Assembly: GCF_042944905.1 (NCBI RefSeq)
Contig: NZ_CP168496.1
Span: 992,001-1,056,000, forward strand
Direction of reading: 5' to 3'
Source of the DNA: Psychrobacillus sp042944905
Lineage (GTDB): Bacteria; Bacillota; Bacilli; Bacillales_A; Planococcaceae
Length of the DNA: 64,000 bases
Below the pieces are notes generated by a model. That model was given only the letters and a program-made list of their open reading frames with translations. It was not told the DNA's origin and made no database searches. Positions within the stretch are counted from its first letter, which is position 1, and every line of letters begins with the position of its first letter. The translations under genes and the position numbers were made by a program. Positions 17,564 to 24,954 of the stretch are shown one piece after another.

Positions 17564-18892
17564 ATGGACAAAAACCTACAACAATTTCTCACTGGCCGCA
17601 TATGGCTTCGCGAACACACCCCATTCCCGCCCGAAGTCATCGACACCCACATCGACAGCGGTCACATCCACCTCATATCCGGCATCATCACACACACCCA
17701 TAACTTTTTCTTTTGGCAATTAAAGAAGAACGTCTGTAACCGATGCCACAACACAAACCAACACTTATTTCACACATTTGACTGTGCACGTTGTAACCAA
17801 AAATGTACTTATTGCCGCCATTGTATTCGGATGGGTCGGGTGAGTAGTTGCTCCGAGTTACTCCTTTGGGACAAGCATCCTGCTCGCAGCGCGAACGCAC
17901 ACATCTTTGACTGGAGCGGCCAACTAACTCCGCTTCAACAAAAAGCAAGTGAAGAACTTCTCACAAGTGTCCAACAAAACAAATCCCACCTTCTCCACGC
18001 AGTTTGCGGAGCAGGCAAAACAGAACTCCTTTTCCCATCCATCTTTGCCTCCCTCCAAGAAGGGAAACGAGTATGCGTCGCAGCTCCCAGAACCGATGTC
18101 ATCCTAGAACTATTCCCACGCTTTCAAAAAGTATTTCCGAAAACGAACATACACGCATTATATGGAGGGGCACCTGACCAAGAAGGCTTTGCAGACTTGG
18201 TGCTCGCAACAACGCACCAGCTCTACCGTTTCGAAAACACATTCGATGTCGTATTTGTCGACGAAGCAGATGCCTTTCCGTATTATGCGGACGAAACATT
18301 GAGACGAGCTGTCACAAAAGCCGCAAAAAAAGATGCCGCTATTCATTACGTAACTGCCACTCCTACCAAATCATTGAAAACGACCAACCAATCTGTCCTT
18401 TCCCGTAGATACCATGGACATGATCTACCAGTCCCGAGATATAGCGCACTATGGGGATACGCACGTAAATTGAAAAAAGGAAAAATCCCAACTAAGCTCC
18501 AACAATGGATCGAAGAAAAAACAAAAAAAAATATTCCATTTCTCGTATTCTTACCTACTATTGAAATGCTCGAAAACTTCCCAGGAAATTTACCGAGAGT
18601 TCACGCAGAACATCCGGATCGGAAAGAGATCGTTATGCAACTTCGTGAAAAGAAAATACCAGGTCTACTCACAACAACCATACTAGAACGAGGCATTACA
18701 ATTGAAAATGTCCACGTAGCGGTAGTAGGGGCAGAACAAAAAATCTTCACTTCAAGCGCACTTATCCAAATTAGTGGACGAGTAGGACGCTCATTTAAAT
18801 ACCCAAATGGTGACATCGTCTTCTTCCATCACGGCATTACCCATGAAATGGACAAAGCAAAAGTCGCAATCGAAGGGTGGAACAAAGAATGA
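17564..18892 (+). CDS. comFA: ComFA, DEAD-box competence helicase
   Basis: A 442-residue DNA translocase/helicase. An N-terminal four-Cys zinc module (CNRC, CARC, CTYCRHC, about 50-92) precedes RecA-like domain 1 with Walker A CGAGKTE (about 148) and Walker B VDEAD (about 232), and domain 2 ending in the arginine-finger motif QISGRVGRS. ComFA drives uptake of single-stranded DNA through ComEC. The second ATG is used because GGAGG abuts the first. It overlaps comFC by ATGA; comFB, between them in B. subtilis, is absent. Confidence 0.95.
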   Translation: MDKNLQQFLTGRIWLREHTPFPPEVIDTHIDSGHIHLISGIITHTHNFFFWQLKKNVCNRCHNTNQHLFHTFDCARCNQKCTYCRHCIRMGRVSSCSELLLWDKHPARSANAHIFDWSGQLTPLQQKASEELLTSVQQNKSHLLHAVCGAGKTELLFPSIFASLQEGKRVCVAAPRTDVILELFPRFQKVFPKTNIHALYGGAPDQEGFADLVLATTHQLYRFENTFDVVFVDEADAFPYYADETLRRAVTKAAKKDAAIHYVTATPTKSLKTTNQSVLSRRYHGHDLPVPRYSALWGYARKLKKGKIPTKLQQWIEEKTKKNIPFLVFLPTIEMLENFPGNLPRVHAEHPDRKEIVMQLREKKIPGLLTTTILERGITIENVHVAVVGAEQKIFTSSALIQISGRVGRSFKYPNGDIVFFHHGITHEMDKAKVAIEGWNKE

Positions 18893-19512
18893 ACTGCTTA
18901 ATTTGCGGAAGTATCTTTCAATCACCTCCTACTTGGAGAAAGTTATTTATATATGAAATAGAGCCTACAGCATGCAATCGATGTCTAAGTAAATTTGAGA
19001 AAACTTCCCCTGAAATTGATTTCTCGGATTTTCAAGGAACCTATTACGAGGGAGCGGTCGATTCTGTCACAACTTTTTACACCTACAACGAAGCGATGAA
19101 AAGTTATTTGCATCAATATAAATTTCTGCAAGATGTGGCACTCGCCCAAGTATTTGCAGATGAACTTCGCCATGTATTCGAAGCGAAAGAAGGAATAGTC
19201 GTACCAATCCCAATGCATCCAGAGAAGCTGCTGCAAAGAACCTTTGCCCAAGTCGATGAACTGCTAAATTGTGCGGAAATCCCTTTCAAACAATTACTCG
19301 CTAAAACAGAGACAAATGAGCAAGGAAAAAAGACGAAAAAAGAACGGTTAGAAGCAAAATCACTATTTAAAGTAATAGATAAAATAGAAGCACAAAACTA
19401 TCTTTTATTCGATGATATTTACACAACTGGTACCACTATCCATCATGCTGCAAAAGTATTAAAGGAAGCAGGTGCTAAAAGAATCGATGCGATTACTTTA
19501 ATAAAAGGATAG
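18889..19512 (+). CDS. comFC: ComFC, competence phosphoribosyltransferase-family protein
   Basis: A 207-residue ComFC/GntX-type protein. The N-terminal zinc finger has CLICG and CNRC. The PRPP-binding loop LLFDDIYTTGTT lies near residues 171-182. Required for transformation together with ComFA. The ATG overlaps the comFA stop, so the start twelve bases upstream is rejected. Confidence 0.95.
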   Translation: MNCLICGSIFQSPPTWRKLFIYEIEPTACNRCLSKFEKTSPEIDFSDFQGTYYEGAVDSVTTFYTYNEAMKSYLHQYKFLQDVALAQVFADELRHVFEAKEGIVVPIPMHPEKLLQRTFAQVDELLNCAEIPFKQLLAKTETNEQGKKTKKERLEAKSLFKVIDKIEAQNYLLFDDIYTTGTTIHHAAKVLKEAGAKRIDAITLIKG

Positions 19513-19557
19513 ATTGCCGATATATAGGAGGAGATATTGAACTTAGGAGGATCTACC

Positions 19558-19962
19558 ATGGGAGAACTGAAAAATTGCCCTTCTTGCGGCGAATTTTTTA
19601 ACTATACAGGACTAAGAGAAGTATGTAATAACTGTGCAATGAACGAAGAAAAACTATACGAAGTTGTGTACCGCTTCCTTCGAAAACGTGAAAATCGCGC
19701 TGCTACTGTCGAACGAATCGTTGAAGTAACAGGTGTGGAAGAATCCCTTCTACACAAGTGGGTTCGAAAAGGCCGACTACAACCAGCCATGTTCCCAAAC
19801 CTCGGCTACCCATGCGACAATTGTGGAAAACTAACCATACAAGGAAAACTATGCAAAGGCTGTACAGAAGAGTTTAAATCCGGCCTCCGTCAATTAGACG
19901 CAGCATTAGAATTCCGAGAAAAAGTGAACACCCACGAAAACACCTATCATAAACAAAAATAA
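19558..19962 (+). CDS. yvyF: YvyF, flagellar-operon zinc protein (TIGR03826-like)
   Basis: A 134-residue protein with Cys pairs CPSCG, CNNC, CDNCG and CKGC that should bind one or two zinc ions, and a helix-turn-helix-like middle (about 45-75, ERIVEVTGVEESLLHKWV). It matches YvyF, found between comFC and flgM in Bacillales. The role is not established; a regulatory role in flagellar gene expression has been suggested from context. The ATG follows AGGAGG; a second GGAGGAG lies 20 bases earlier. Confidence 0.9.
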   Translation: MGELKNCPSCGEFFNYTGLREVCNNCAMNEEKLYEVVYRFLRKRENRAATVERIVEVTGVEESLLHKWVRKGRLQPAMFPNLGYPCDNCGKLTIQGKLCKGCTEEFKSGLRQLDAALEFREKVNTHENTYHKQK

Positions 19963-19983
19963 CTCTTAACGGGCGTAGGAGTC

Positions 19984-20035
19984 AGACAGAAGACAATCTC
20001 GATAAAAATCGAATTTGTCTTCTGTCTTTTTTCCT
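19984..20035 (+). terminator. Strong intrinsic terminator after yvyF
   Basis: AGACAGAAGACAA pairs with TTGTCTTCTGTCT, with an inner CGAT/ATCG stem, followed by TTTTT. Confidence 0.95.
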
Positions 20036-20049
20036 TTAAAATGGCTCCA

Positions 20050-20103
20050 GCGTCCCTGTGTCAGACTCAATTGTTCCCCAAATTGTGGCTGACACAGGGA
20101 CGC
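20050..20103. repeat. Inverted pair of the GCGTCCCTGTGTCAG repeat
   Basis: GCGTCCCTGTGTCAG at 20050-20064 is matched by its perfect 15-bp reverse complement at 20089-20103 around a 24-base loop. The same word occurs alone at 28307 and in altered form near 32244/33572 and 33940, so this is a dispersed element. The paired form resembles REP/BIME-type palindromes; that parallel is inference. Confidence 0.8.
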
Positions 20104-20183
20104 GGGTTAAAAGTCGAATTCCTACGAACCGTAGGAGTTTTTACATTCGCAAACACATTCCATATATTTCATCTAATTTAATC

Positions 20184-20210
20184 TAAACACTTCAAAATTC
20201 TAACCGAAAT
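20184..20210 (+). promoter_or_regulatory. Sigma-D-type promoter for flgM operon
   Basis: TAAA-N15-ACCGAAAT, close to the sigma-D consensus TAAA-N15-GCCGATAT, 44 bases before the flgM start. The position agrees with the known sigma-D control of flgM in B. subtilis. Confidence 0.6.
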
Positions 20211-20253
20211 AACCTATAGACACTTCTTATAGAAGAAAGGAGGACGTAGAAAC

Positions 20254-20517
20254 ATGAAAATTTCAAACATACCTTTAAACCAAGTAAACCCTTACAAACG
20301 CAACCAGCAACAAACAGAAAAAGCACAAAACACACCAAAACCAACAACCGATCAACTAGAAATATCATCCGCAGCAAAAAGCATGCAACTAAAATCTCCA
20401 ATTGAGGTAGAACAAGCAGAACGAGTTGCTGCTATCAAAGCAGATATCGATGCAGGAACATACAAAGTAGATGCAAAACAACTAGCATCGAACATCCTCA
20501 ATTATTACCGTATTTAG
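20254..20517 (+). CDS. flgM: Anti-sigma-D factor FlgM
   Basis: An 87-residue FlgM. The C-terminal half (about 45-85) has the sigma-binding helices with ERVAAIKADIDAGTYKVDA, followed by the LASNILNYY end typical of the family. It holds sigma-D until the hook is complete. GAAAGGAGG precedes the ATG. First gene of flgM-flgN-flgK-flgL. Confidence 0.95.
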   Translation: MKISNIPLNQVNPYKRNQQQTEKAQNTPKPTTDQLEISSAAKSMQLKSPIEVEQAERVAAIKADIDAGTYKVDAKQLASNILNYYRI

Positions 20518-20532
20518 AAGGAGCTTACAAAC

Positions 20533-21027
20533 ATGTCCATCGAAAAGATTTTGCAAGCTCTATCGAAACTTGAAAAGCTGCACAAAAGTTTACTAGAAAT
20601 TGCATACAAAAAAACAGAAGCCATAAAAACCGGGGACATGGACAGTCTAAACCAACTGCTCAAGGACGAGCAGGCACATGTAGCAGGCATTTCTCAACTG
20701 GAACATCAGCGTCAATTAGAGGTAACGGATTACCTTCGAGCAAAAGGAATTGCTCCTACTGACAACCCAACTGTTGCACTAGTTTTAGAAAATACCAACG
20801 CAGACGAAGAAAAAACTCAGCTTGGAGCAGCACGTAATAAGCTACTACTAACACTAGAAACACTAAGGCACCAAAACAATCTGAACCAAAAACTAACTTT
20901 GCAATCCCTTCAGTTCGTCAACTTAACACTTGAAATGTTACGACCGAAGCCAGATCAAATAAACTACTCAAAAACCGAAGTAAAAGGTCCCTCACAAGAC
21001 AAAACCTACTTCGACTCACAAGCATAA
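20533..21027 (+). CDS. flgN: FlgN, chaperone for hook-associated proteins
   Basis: A 164-residue, largely helical FlgN-family protein (YvyG position). The antiparallel helical region with long Leu-rich heptads spans about 1-145 and the C-terminus is disordered. It should bind and deliver FlgK and FlgL, encoded directly downstream, to the export gate. It starts 15 bases after flgM behind AAGGAG. Confidence 0.9.
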   Translation: MSIEKILQALSKLEKLHKSLLEIAYKKTEAIKTGDMDSLNQLLKDEQAHVAGISQLEHQRQLEVTDYLRAKGIAPTDNPTVALVLENTNADEEKTQLGAARNKLLLTLETLRHQNNLNQKLTLQSLQFVNLTLEMLRPKPDQINYSKTEVKGPSQDKTYFDSQA

Positions 21028-21039
21028 GGAGGCGAACCC

Positions 21040-22569
21040 ATGGGCTCCACATTTATGGGACTAGAAGCAAGTAAAAGAGGACTGACAACACAACAATCCG
21101 CACTGTATACAACGGGACATAATATTTCAAATGCAAACACGGTAGGGTTTTCACGCCAGCGTGTAAACATGCAAACATCTCTACCATACCCTGGAATGGG
21201 TCTAAATGCAGCAAAAGTTCCGGGATTTATTGGAACAGGCGTCGAAGCACAATCTGTTCAACGAATTCGTGATCAATTCATCGATCGTCAATATCGTCAA
21301 GAAACGAACAAATTAGGTTACTGGGAAACAAAATCTAATGCGATTTCCCAGATGGAAGATATTCTCTCAGAACCATCTGATTTTGGTTTAAACACATCGT
21401 TAGATCAGTTTTGGAAGTCGCTTCAAGATTTAAGTACCAATCCAGAAAATGCTGGTGCTCGAAAAGTAGTCGTGCAAAGAGGTATTGCAGTAGCAGAATC
21501 ATTTAACTATATCAATAAACAGTTGACGGATATTCAAGGAAATTTAAAGAATGAAATTCGAGTTTCAACGAACGATGTGAACTCCATATTAAAACAAATT
21601 GCATCCATTAACGAGCAAATTCAACAAATTGAACCTAACGGCTATATGCCAAATGATTTATATGACACTCGGGATACTTTACTTGATGAGTTATCTACCT
21701 ATTTCCCAATTGAATTAGAGTATTCTAAATCAGGTGGAAATGCACTGGCAATTGCTGAAGGTACAGTAAAAGTCTCTATTAAAACAAACAGCGGATTAGT
21801 CGAAGTAGTAAATGGAAAAGATGCTGCAACTCTAAAGGCGGATGGTTTAAATAATGATAATAGTTTTGAACCTTTTACCCAGTTTACGGTGGAAGGTAAG
21901 GGAAATGTAAAAGGAGGAACGATTAGTTATAGCGATTTAGAAAAAAGTAAAGGTAAATTGCTAGCAACAATTGACTCTTATGGATATACAGATAAAGGTG
22001 TTACGACAGGATTTTATCCCGAGATGCTTACAAACCTTAATGACATGGCTATAGCTTTCGCACAAAAGTTTAACGACATACACAAAAGTGGTACTGATTT
22101 AAACGGTGACAAAGGTAAAGATTTTTTTGTTCCAAAGACGGGCACCATTTCAGCAAGCACTATCTCTGTAGATTCCTCATTTGAAAGCGAACCATCTTTA
22201 TTAGCTGCCTCTTCATCCACAGGAAAAGAAGAGGGAAATGGGGCAAATGCATTATTACTTAGTAAGATGAAATTCGACCCTTTAACGATTGGTTCCGCAA
22301 CAAATACTACTGTACAATCTTTCTATCAATCTATCATTGGTAAACTTGGAGTGGACGGTGAGCAAGCAAATCGCTTGTCTTATAATTCAGCGACTATCAA
22401 GCTAACAGTTGAAAACAACCGGGCTTCTGCTAGTTCTGTTTCTTTAGATGAGGAAATGACGAATATGATTACATTCCAACAAGCATATAATGCCTCTGCT
22501 CGTATGATTACAGTAATTGATGAAACATTAGACAAAATTATCAACGGCATGGGCCGAGTAGGACTATAA
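21040..22569 (+). CDS. flgK: Flagellar hook-associated protein 1 FlgK
   Basis: A 509-residue FlgK. The conserved N-terminal motif is LTTQQSALYTTGHNISNANT (about 16-35) and the C-terminal D0/D1 part has EEMTNMITFQQAYNASARMI. It forms the hook-filament junction outside the cell. AAGGAGG precedes the ATG, 12 bases after flgN. Confidence 0.96.
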   Translation: MGSTFMGLEASKRGLTTQQSALYTTGHNISNANTVGFSRQRVNMQTSLPYPGMGLNAAKVPGFIGTGVEAQSVQRIRDQFIDRQYRQETNKLGYWETKSNAISQMEDILSEPSDFGLNTSLDQFWKSLQDLSTNPENAGARKVVVQRGIAVAESFNYINKQLTDIQGNLKNEIRVSTNDVNSILKQIASINEQIQQIEPNGYMPNDLYDTRDTLLDELSTYFPIELEYSKSGGNALAIAEGTVKVSIKTNSGLVEVVNGKDAATLKADGLNNDNSFEPFTQFTVEGKGNVKGGTISYSDLEKSKGKLLATIDSYGYTDKGVTTGFYPEMLTNLNDMAIAFAQKFNDIHKSGTDLNGDKGKDFFVPKTGTISASTISVDSSFESEPSLLAASSSTGKEEGNGANALLLSKMKFDPLTIGSATNTTVQSFYQSIIGKLGVDGEQANRLSYNSATIKLTVENNRASASSVSLDEEMTNMITFQQAYNASARMITVIDETLDKIINGMGRVGL

Positions 22570-22585
22570 TTAGGAGGTCAATCAT

Positions 22586-23476
22586 ATGCGCGTAACCCAA
22601 TCAATGCTTTCGACTAATATGCTTCGTAATTTGTCAAATAGTTATAACAAAATGGCAACATTACAAGAACAAATTAACTCCGGAAAAAAAATTACTAGAC
22701 CTTCCCAGGATCCGGTAGTAGCTATAAAAGGTATCGGATACCGTACAGATTTAGGAAAAGTGGAACAATATCAACGTAATCTGGGAGAAGTGAACAACTG
22801 GTTAGATAGTTCGGATGATGCACTTGATAAAGTTGGATCAGCACTAAAACGTGTACAAGAACTAGTAACCGATGCTGCGAATGATACGAAAACTCCTGAA
22901 GATCGAGATAAGATAAAAGTGGAGATAACTCAAATAAAAGAACAAATTCGTGATTTAGCCAATACGAAAGTTGGAGATAAATATATTTTCTCCGGAACAA
23001 AGACATTATCACCACTGTATGGAAGCGACGGAACAATATTAGGAGAAACTGGGGTCGATGGTGCCGTTAATATTGAGGTTTACGACGGGGTAGAGATCAA
23101 AGTAAATACAAATGGTAAAACAATGTTTGAAGATATTGATAAAATGATGGAAAATATTGAATCATCACTTGATAGTTCAAAAATTCCAGTAGCAACTGGA
23201 GCAGAAATTGGGAAATCTTTAGATGATATTAACAAAAATCAAGATTCAGTCTTAGGTGCCCGTGCAGACATCGGAGCACGTCAAAATCGTGTAGAAATGA
23301 TGGAAGACAGACTAGGCGCACAAGAAATTATTGTAACAAAACAACTTTCCGCTAACGAAGATATCGATTATGAAAAAGCTATCACTGAAATGATCACACA
23401 AGAATCGATTCACCGAGCAGCACTCTCAGTGGGTGCTCGAATCATTCAACCAAGCTTAGTAGACTTTTTACGATAA
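22586..23476 (+). CDS. flgL: Flagellar hook-associated protein 3 FlgL
   Basis: A 296-residue FlgL. The N-terminus MRVTQSMLSTNMLRNLSNSY and the SGKKITRPSQDPV motif, plus GARQNRVEMMEDRL and a C-terminal flagellin-like D0 helix, identify it. It caps the junction and joins the filament. AGGAGG precedes the ATG. A terminator follows. Confidence 0.96.
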   Translation: MRVTQSMLSTNMLRNLSNSYNKMATLQEQINSGKKITRPSQDPVVAIKGIGYRTDLGKVEQYQRNLGEVNNWLDSSDDALDKVGSALKRVQELVTDAANDTKTPEDRDKIKVEITQIKEQIRDLANTKVGDKYIFSGTKTLSPLYGSDGTILGETGVDGAVNIEVYDGVEIKVNTNGKTMFEDIDKMMENIESSLDSSKIPVATGAEIGKSLDDINKNQDSVLGARADIGARQNRVEMMEDRLGAQEIIVTKQLSANEDIDYEKAITEMITQESIHRAALSVGARIIQPSLVDFLR

Positions 23477-23482
23477 TAAATA

Positions 23483-23520
23483 AAAGCGTTTGGACAACTT
23501 GTTCCAAGCGCTTTCTTTAA
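23483..23520 (+). terminator. Intrinsic terminator after flgL
   Basis: AAAGCG(C)TTGGA pairs with TCCAAGCGCTTT around a short loop and is followed by a mixed T/A run. It may be leaky, since the flagellar genes continue. Confidence 0.7.
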
Positions 23521-23535
23521 AGGAGGGGAAGCAAA

Positions 23536-24090
23536 ATGAATATTCCCAAACTTCAAGTGCAGTCTACAAAAGCACAGATTGGACTTAATATCCAAAAAGC
23601 CGTGCAACAAATTGAACAACCGAAAGCCAATCTAGACTTACAACAGCCAAAAGCAATACAAACGATGGAAACAACACAACCAACGCTTTCCATCGATACC
23701 GAACAAGCAAGAGCTGACTTAGATTTAATGAGCTCAAGCAGAAGGACTGCAGAAGTTGCAGATTATGGAAGACAAACGGCACTAGAAGGAATTGCCAGAA
23801 GAGCACAAGAAGGCAATGAGCTAATGCGAATTGAAAATGGTGGAAATCCGATAGCTAGTCAAGCAATGCAATGGGGAAGACAACCGTATTCATCTTTGTC
23901 CATACAATTCATCCCGTCTCAAGGTAGTGTTAAAGAAAGCTTTCAACCAGGAAGCGTCGATATACGAGTAGAACCACAGCAAGTAATCAATAACACAACA
24001 TCAAACAAACCAATCCATACATACACACCAGGAAAAGTAACCGTAGAAATGCTACAAAAACCATCTATAACAATTGATTGGCTAGTTTAA
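23536..24090 (+). CDS. yviE: YviE family (DUF6470) flagellar-locus protein
   Basis: A 184-residue protein with a repetitive N-terminal part in which LDLQQPK- and LSIDTEQA-like strands recur, and the middle SSRRTAEVADYGRQ. It matches the YviE/DUF6470 family found between flgL and fliW in Bacillales. No signal peptide or catalytic motif. Function unknown. AAAGGAGGGG precedes the ATG. Confidence 0.85.
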   Translation: MNIPKLQVQSTKAQIGLNIQKAVQQIEQPKANLDLQQPKAIQTMETTQPTLSIDTEQARADLDLMSSSRRTAEVADYGRQTALEGIARRAQEGNELMRIENGGNPIASQAMQWGRQPYSSLSIQFIPSQGSVKESFQPGSVDIRVEPQQVINNTTSNKPIHTYTPGKVTVEMLQKPSITIDWLV

Positions 24091-24114
24091 CGAATCGTAA
24101 GGAGCTAAAACAAC

Positions 24115-24552
24115 ATGAAACTGAAAACTGCCTATATGGGCGAAATAGAAGTTGAAGAGTCCAGCATTGTAACCTTTGAGCATGGCATCCCAGGATTTGA
24201 ACAAGAAAAATTCTTCGCGATACTTCCAGTAGAAGATAACGAAATTTTTAACGTATTACAATCTACACAAACGGAATCATTAGCATTTATCATTACAAAT
24301 CCATATACAGTCACAAACAACTATACATTTGAATTAGACGAAGCAACTGTGCATGCTTTGCAAATAAAAGAAGAAAAAGAAGTAGCGGTATTTGCGATCG
24401 TTTCATTGAAAGAAACAATCGCTGCATCTACAATCAACCTAAAAGCACCAATCGTTTTAAATACAACAAATAAAAAAGCCAAACAAGTTATTTTAAATAA
24501 CGAAGAGTACGCAATTCGTCATCTCATTTCTACAGAAAGTATAAAGGGGTGA
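24115..24552 (+). CDS. fliW: FliW, flagellar assembly factor and CsrA antagonist
   Basis: A 145-residue FliW with the signature FEHGIPGFEQEKFFAILP (about 22-39). FliW partners with flagellin or with CsrA: when flagellin is exported, free FliW binds CsrA and relieves repression of hag translation. csrA and hag lie directly downstream, as in B. subtilis. Confidence 0.96.
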   Translation: MKLKTAYMGEIEVEESSIVTFEHGIPGFEQEKFFAILPVEDNEIFNVLQSTQTESLAFIITNPYTVTNNYTFELDEATVHALQIKEEKEVAVFAIVSLKETIAASTINLKAPIVLNTTNKKAKQVILNNEEYAIRHLISTESIKG

Positions 24553-24556
24553 ACAC

Positions 24557-24766
24557 ATGCTAGTTCTATCACGCAAAGCAGGAGAAACAATTTGGATTGG
24601 GGAAGACGTGGAAATAGTAATCTCTGAAGTAAAAGGAGAACAAGTAAAAATAGGCATCCGAGCACCAAGAAGTATTGACGTTATCCGTGGGGAATTAAGA
24701 GAAGATGTGTCTAATTCGAATACAGAAGCAGTGCTTAAAAACTTGGACATATTTAAACAAAAGTAA
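24557..24766 (+). CDS. csrA: CsrA, RNA-binding translational regulator
   Basis: A 69-residue CsrA: MLVLSRKAGETIWIG, IVISEVKGEQVKIGI and the RNA-binding IRGEL segment are intact. It starts four bases after fliW, so they are co-translated. A CsrA-type hairpin stands in the hag leader immediately downstream. Confidence 0.97.
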   Translation: MLVLSRKAGETIWIGEDVEIVISEVKGEQVKIGIRAPRSIDVIRGELREDVSNSNTEAVLKNLDIFKQK

Positions 24767-24817
24767 AAACAATTCCAACAAATCGACAAAAAGATTCAAA
24801 AAAATAGAAAAAGCTAT

Positions 24818-24844
24818 TAAACAATGAAAAAACATTCCGATACT
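24818..24844 (+). promoter_or_regulatory. Sigma-D-type promoter for hag
   Basis: TAAA-N15-CCGATACT; read one base earlier, TCCGATAC matches six of eight positions of GCCGATAT. It lies about 110 bases before the hag start and predicts a leader of roughly 100 nt. Confidence 0.7.
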
Positions 24845-24856
24845 ATCTATGTAAGC

Positions 24857-24890
24857 AAGAAAAACGGCGTCCGGCCGGCCCGGTTCTCTT
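24857..24890 (+). other. GC-rich structured segment in hag leader
   Basis: A GC-rich stretch centred on the palindrome GGCCGGCC (24872-24879 region) lies in otherwise AT-rich DNA. Flanks AAGAAAAACG and CGGTTCTCTT can pair imperfectly, so the leader may form a long hairpin. No T-run follows. Role unknown. Confidence 0.4.
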
Positions 24891-24909
24891 GTCAAACATA
24901 CTAAAAACA

Positions 24910-24948
24910 TTGCTCACAAGGACGTGAGCAACACATTCCAAGGAGGAA
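24910..24948 (+). promoter_or_regulatory. CsrA-binding hairpin and SD site in hag leader
   Basis: TTGCTCAC and GTGAGCAA form a perfect 8-bp stem with loop AAGGAC, putting GGA in the loop, the preferred CsrA target. A second GGA is the Shine-Dalgarno AAGGAGGA 16 bases further. Two such sites, one covering the SD, match the arrangement known for B. subtilis hag. Confidence 0.8.
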
Positions 24949-24954
24949 CTATTA

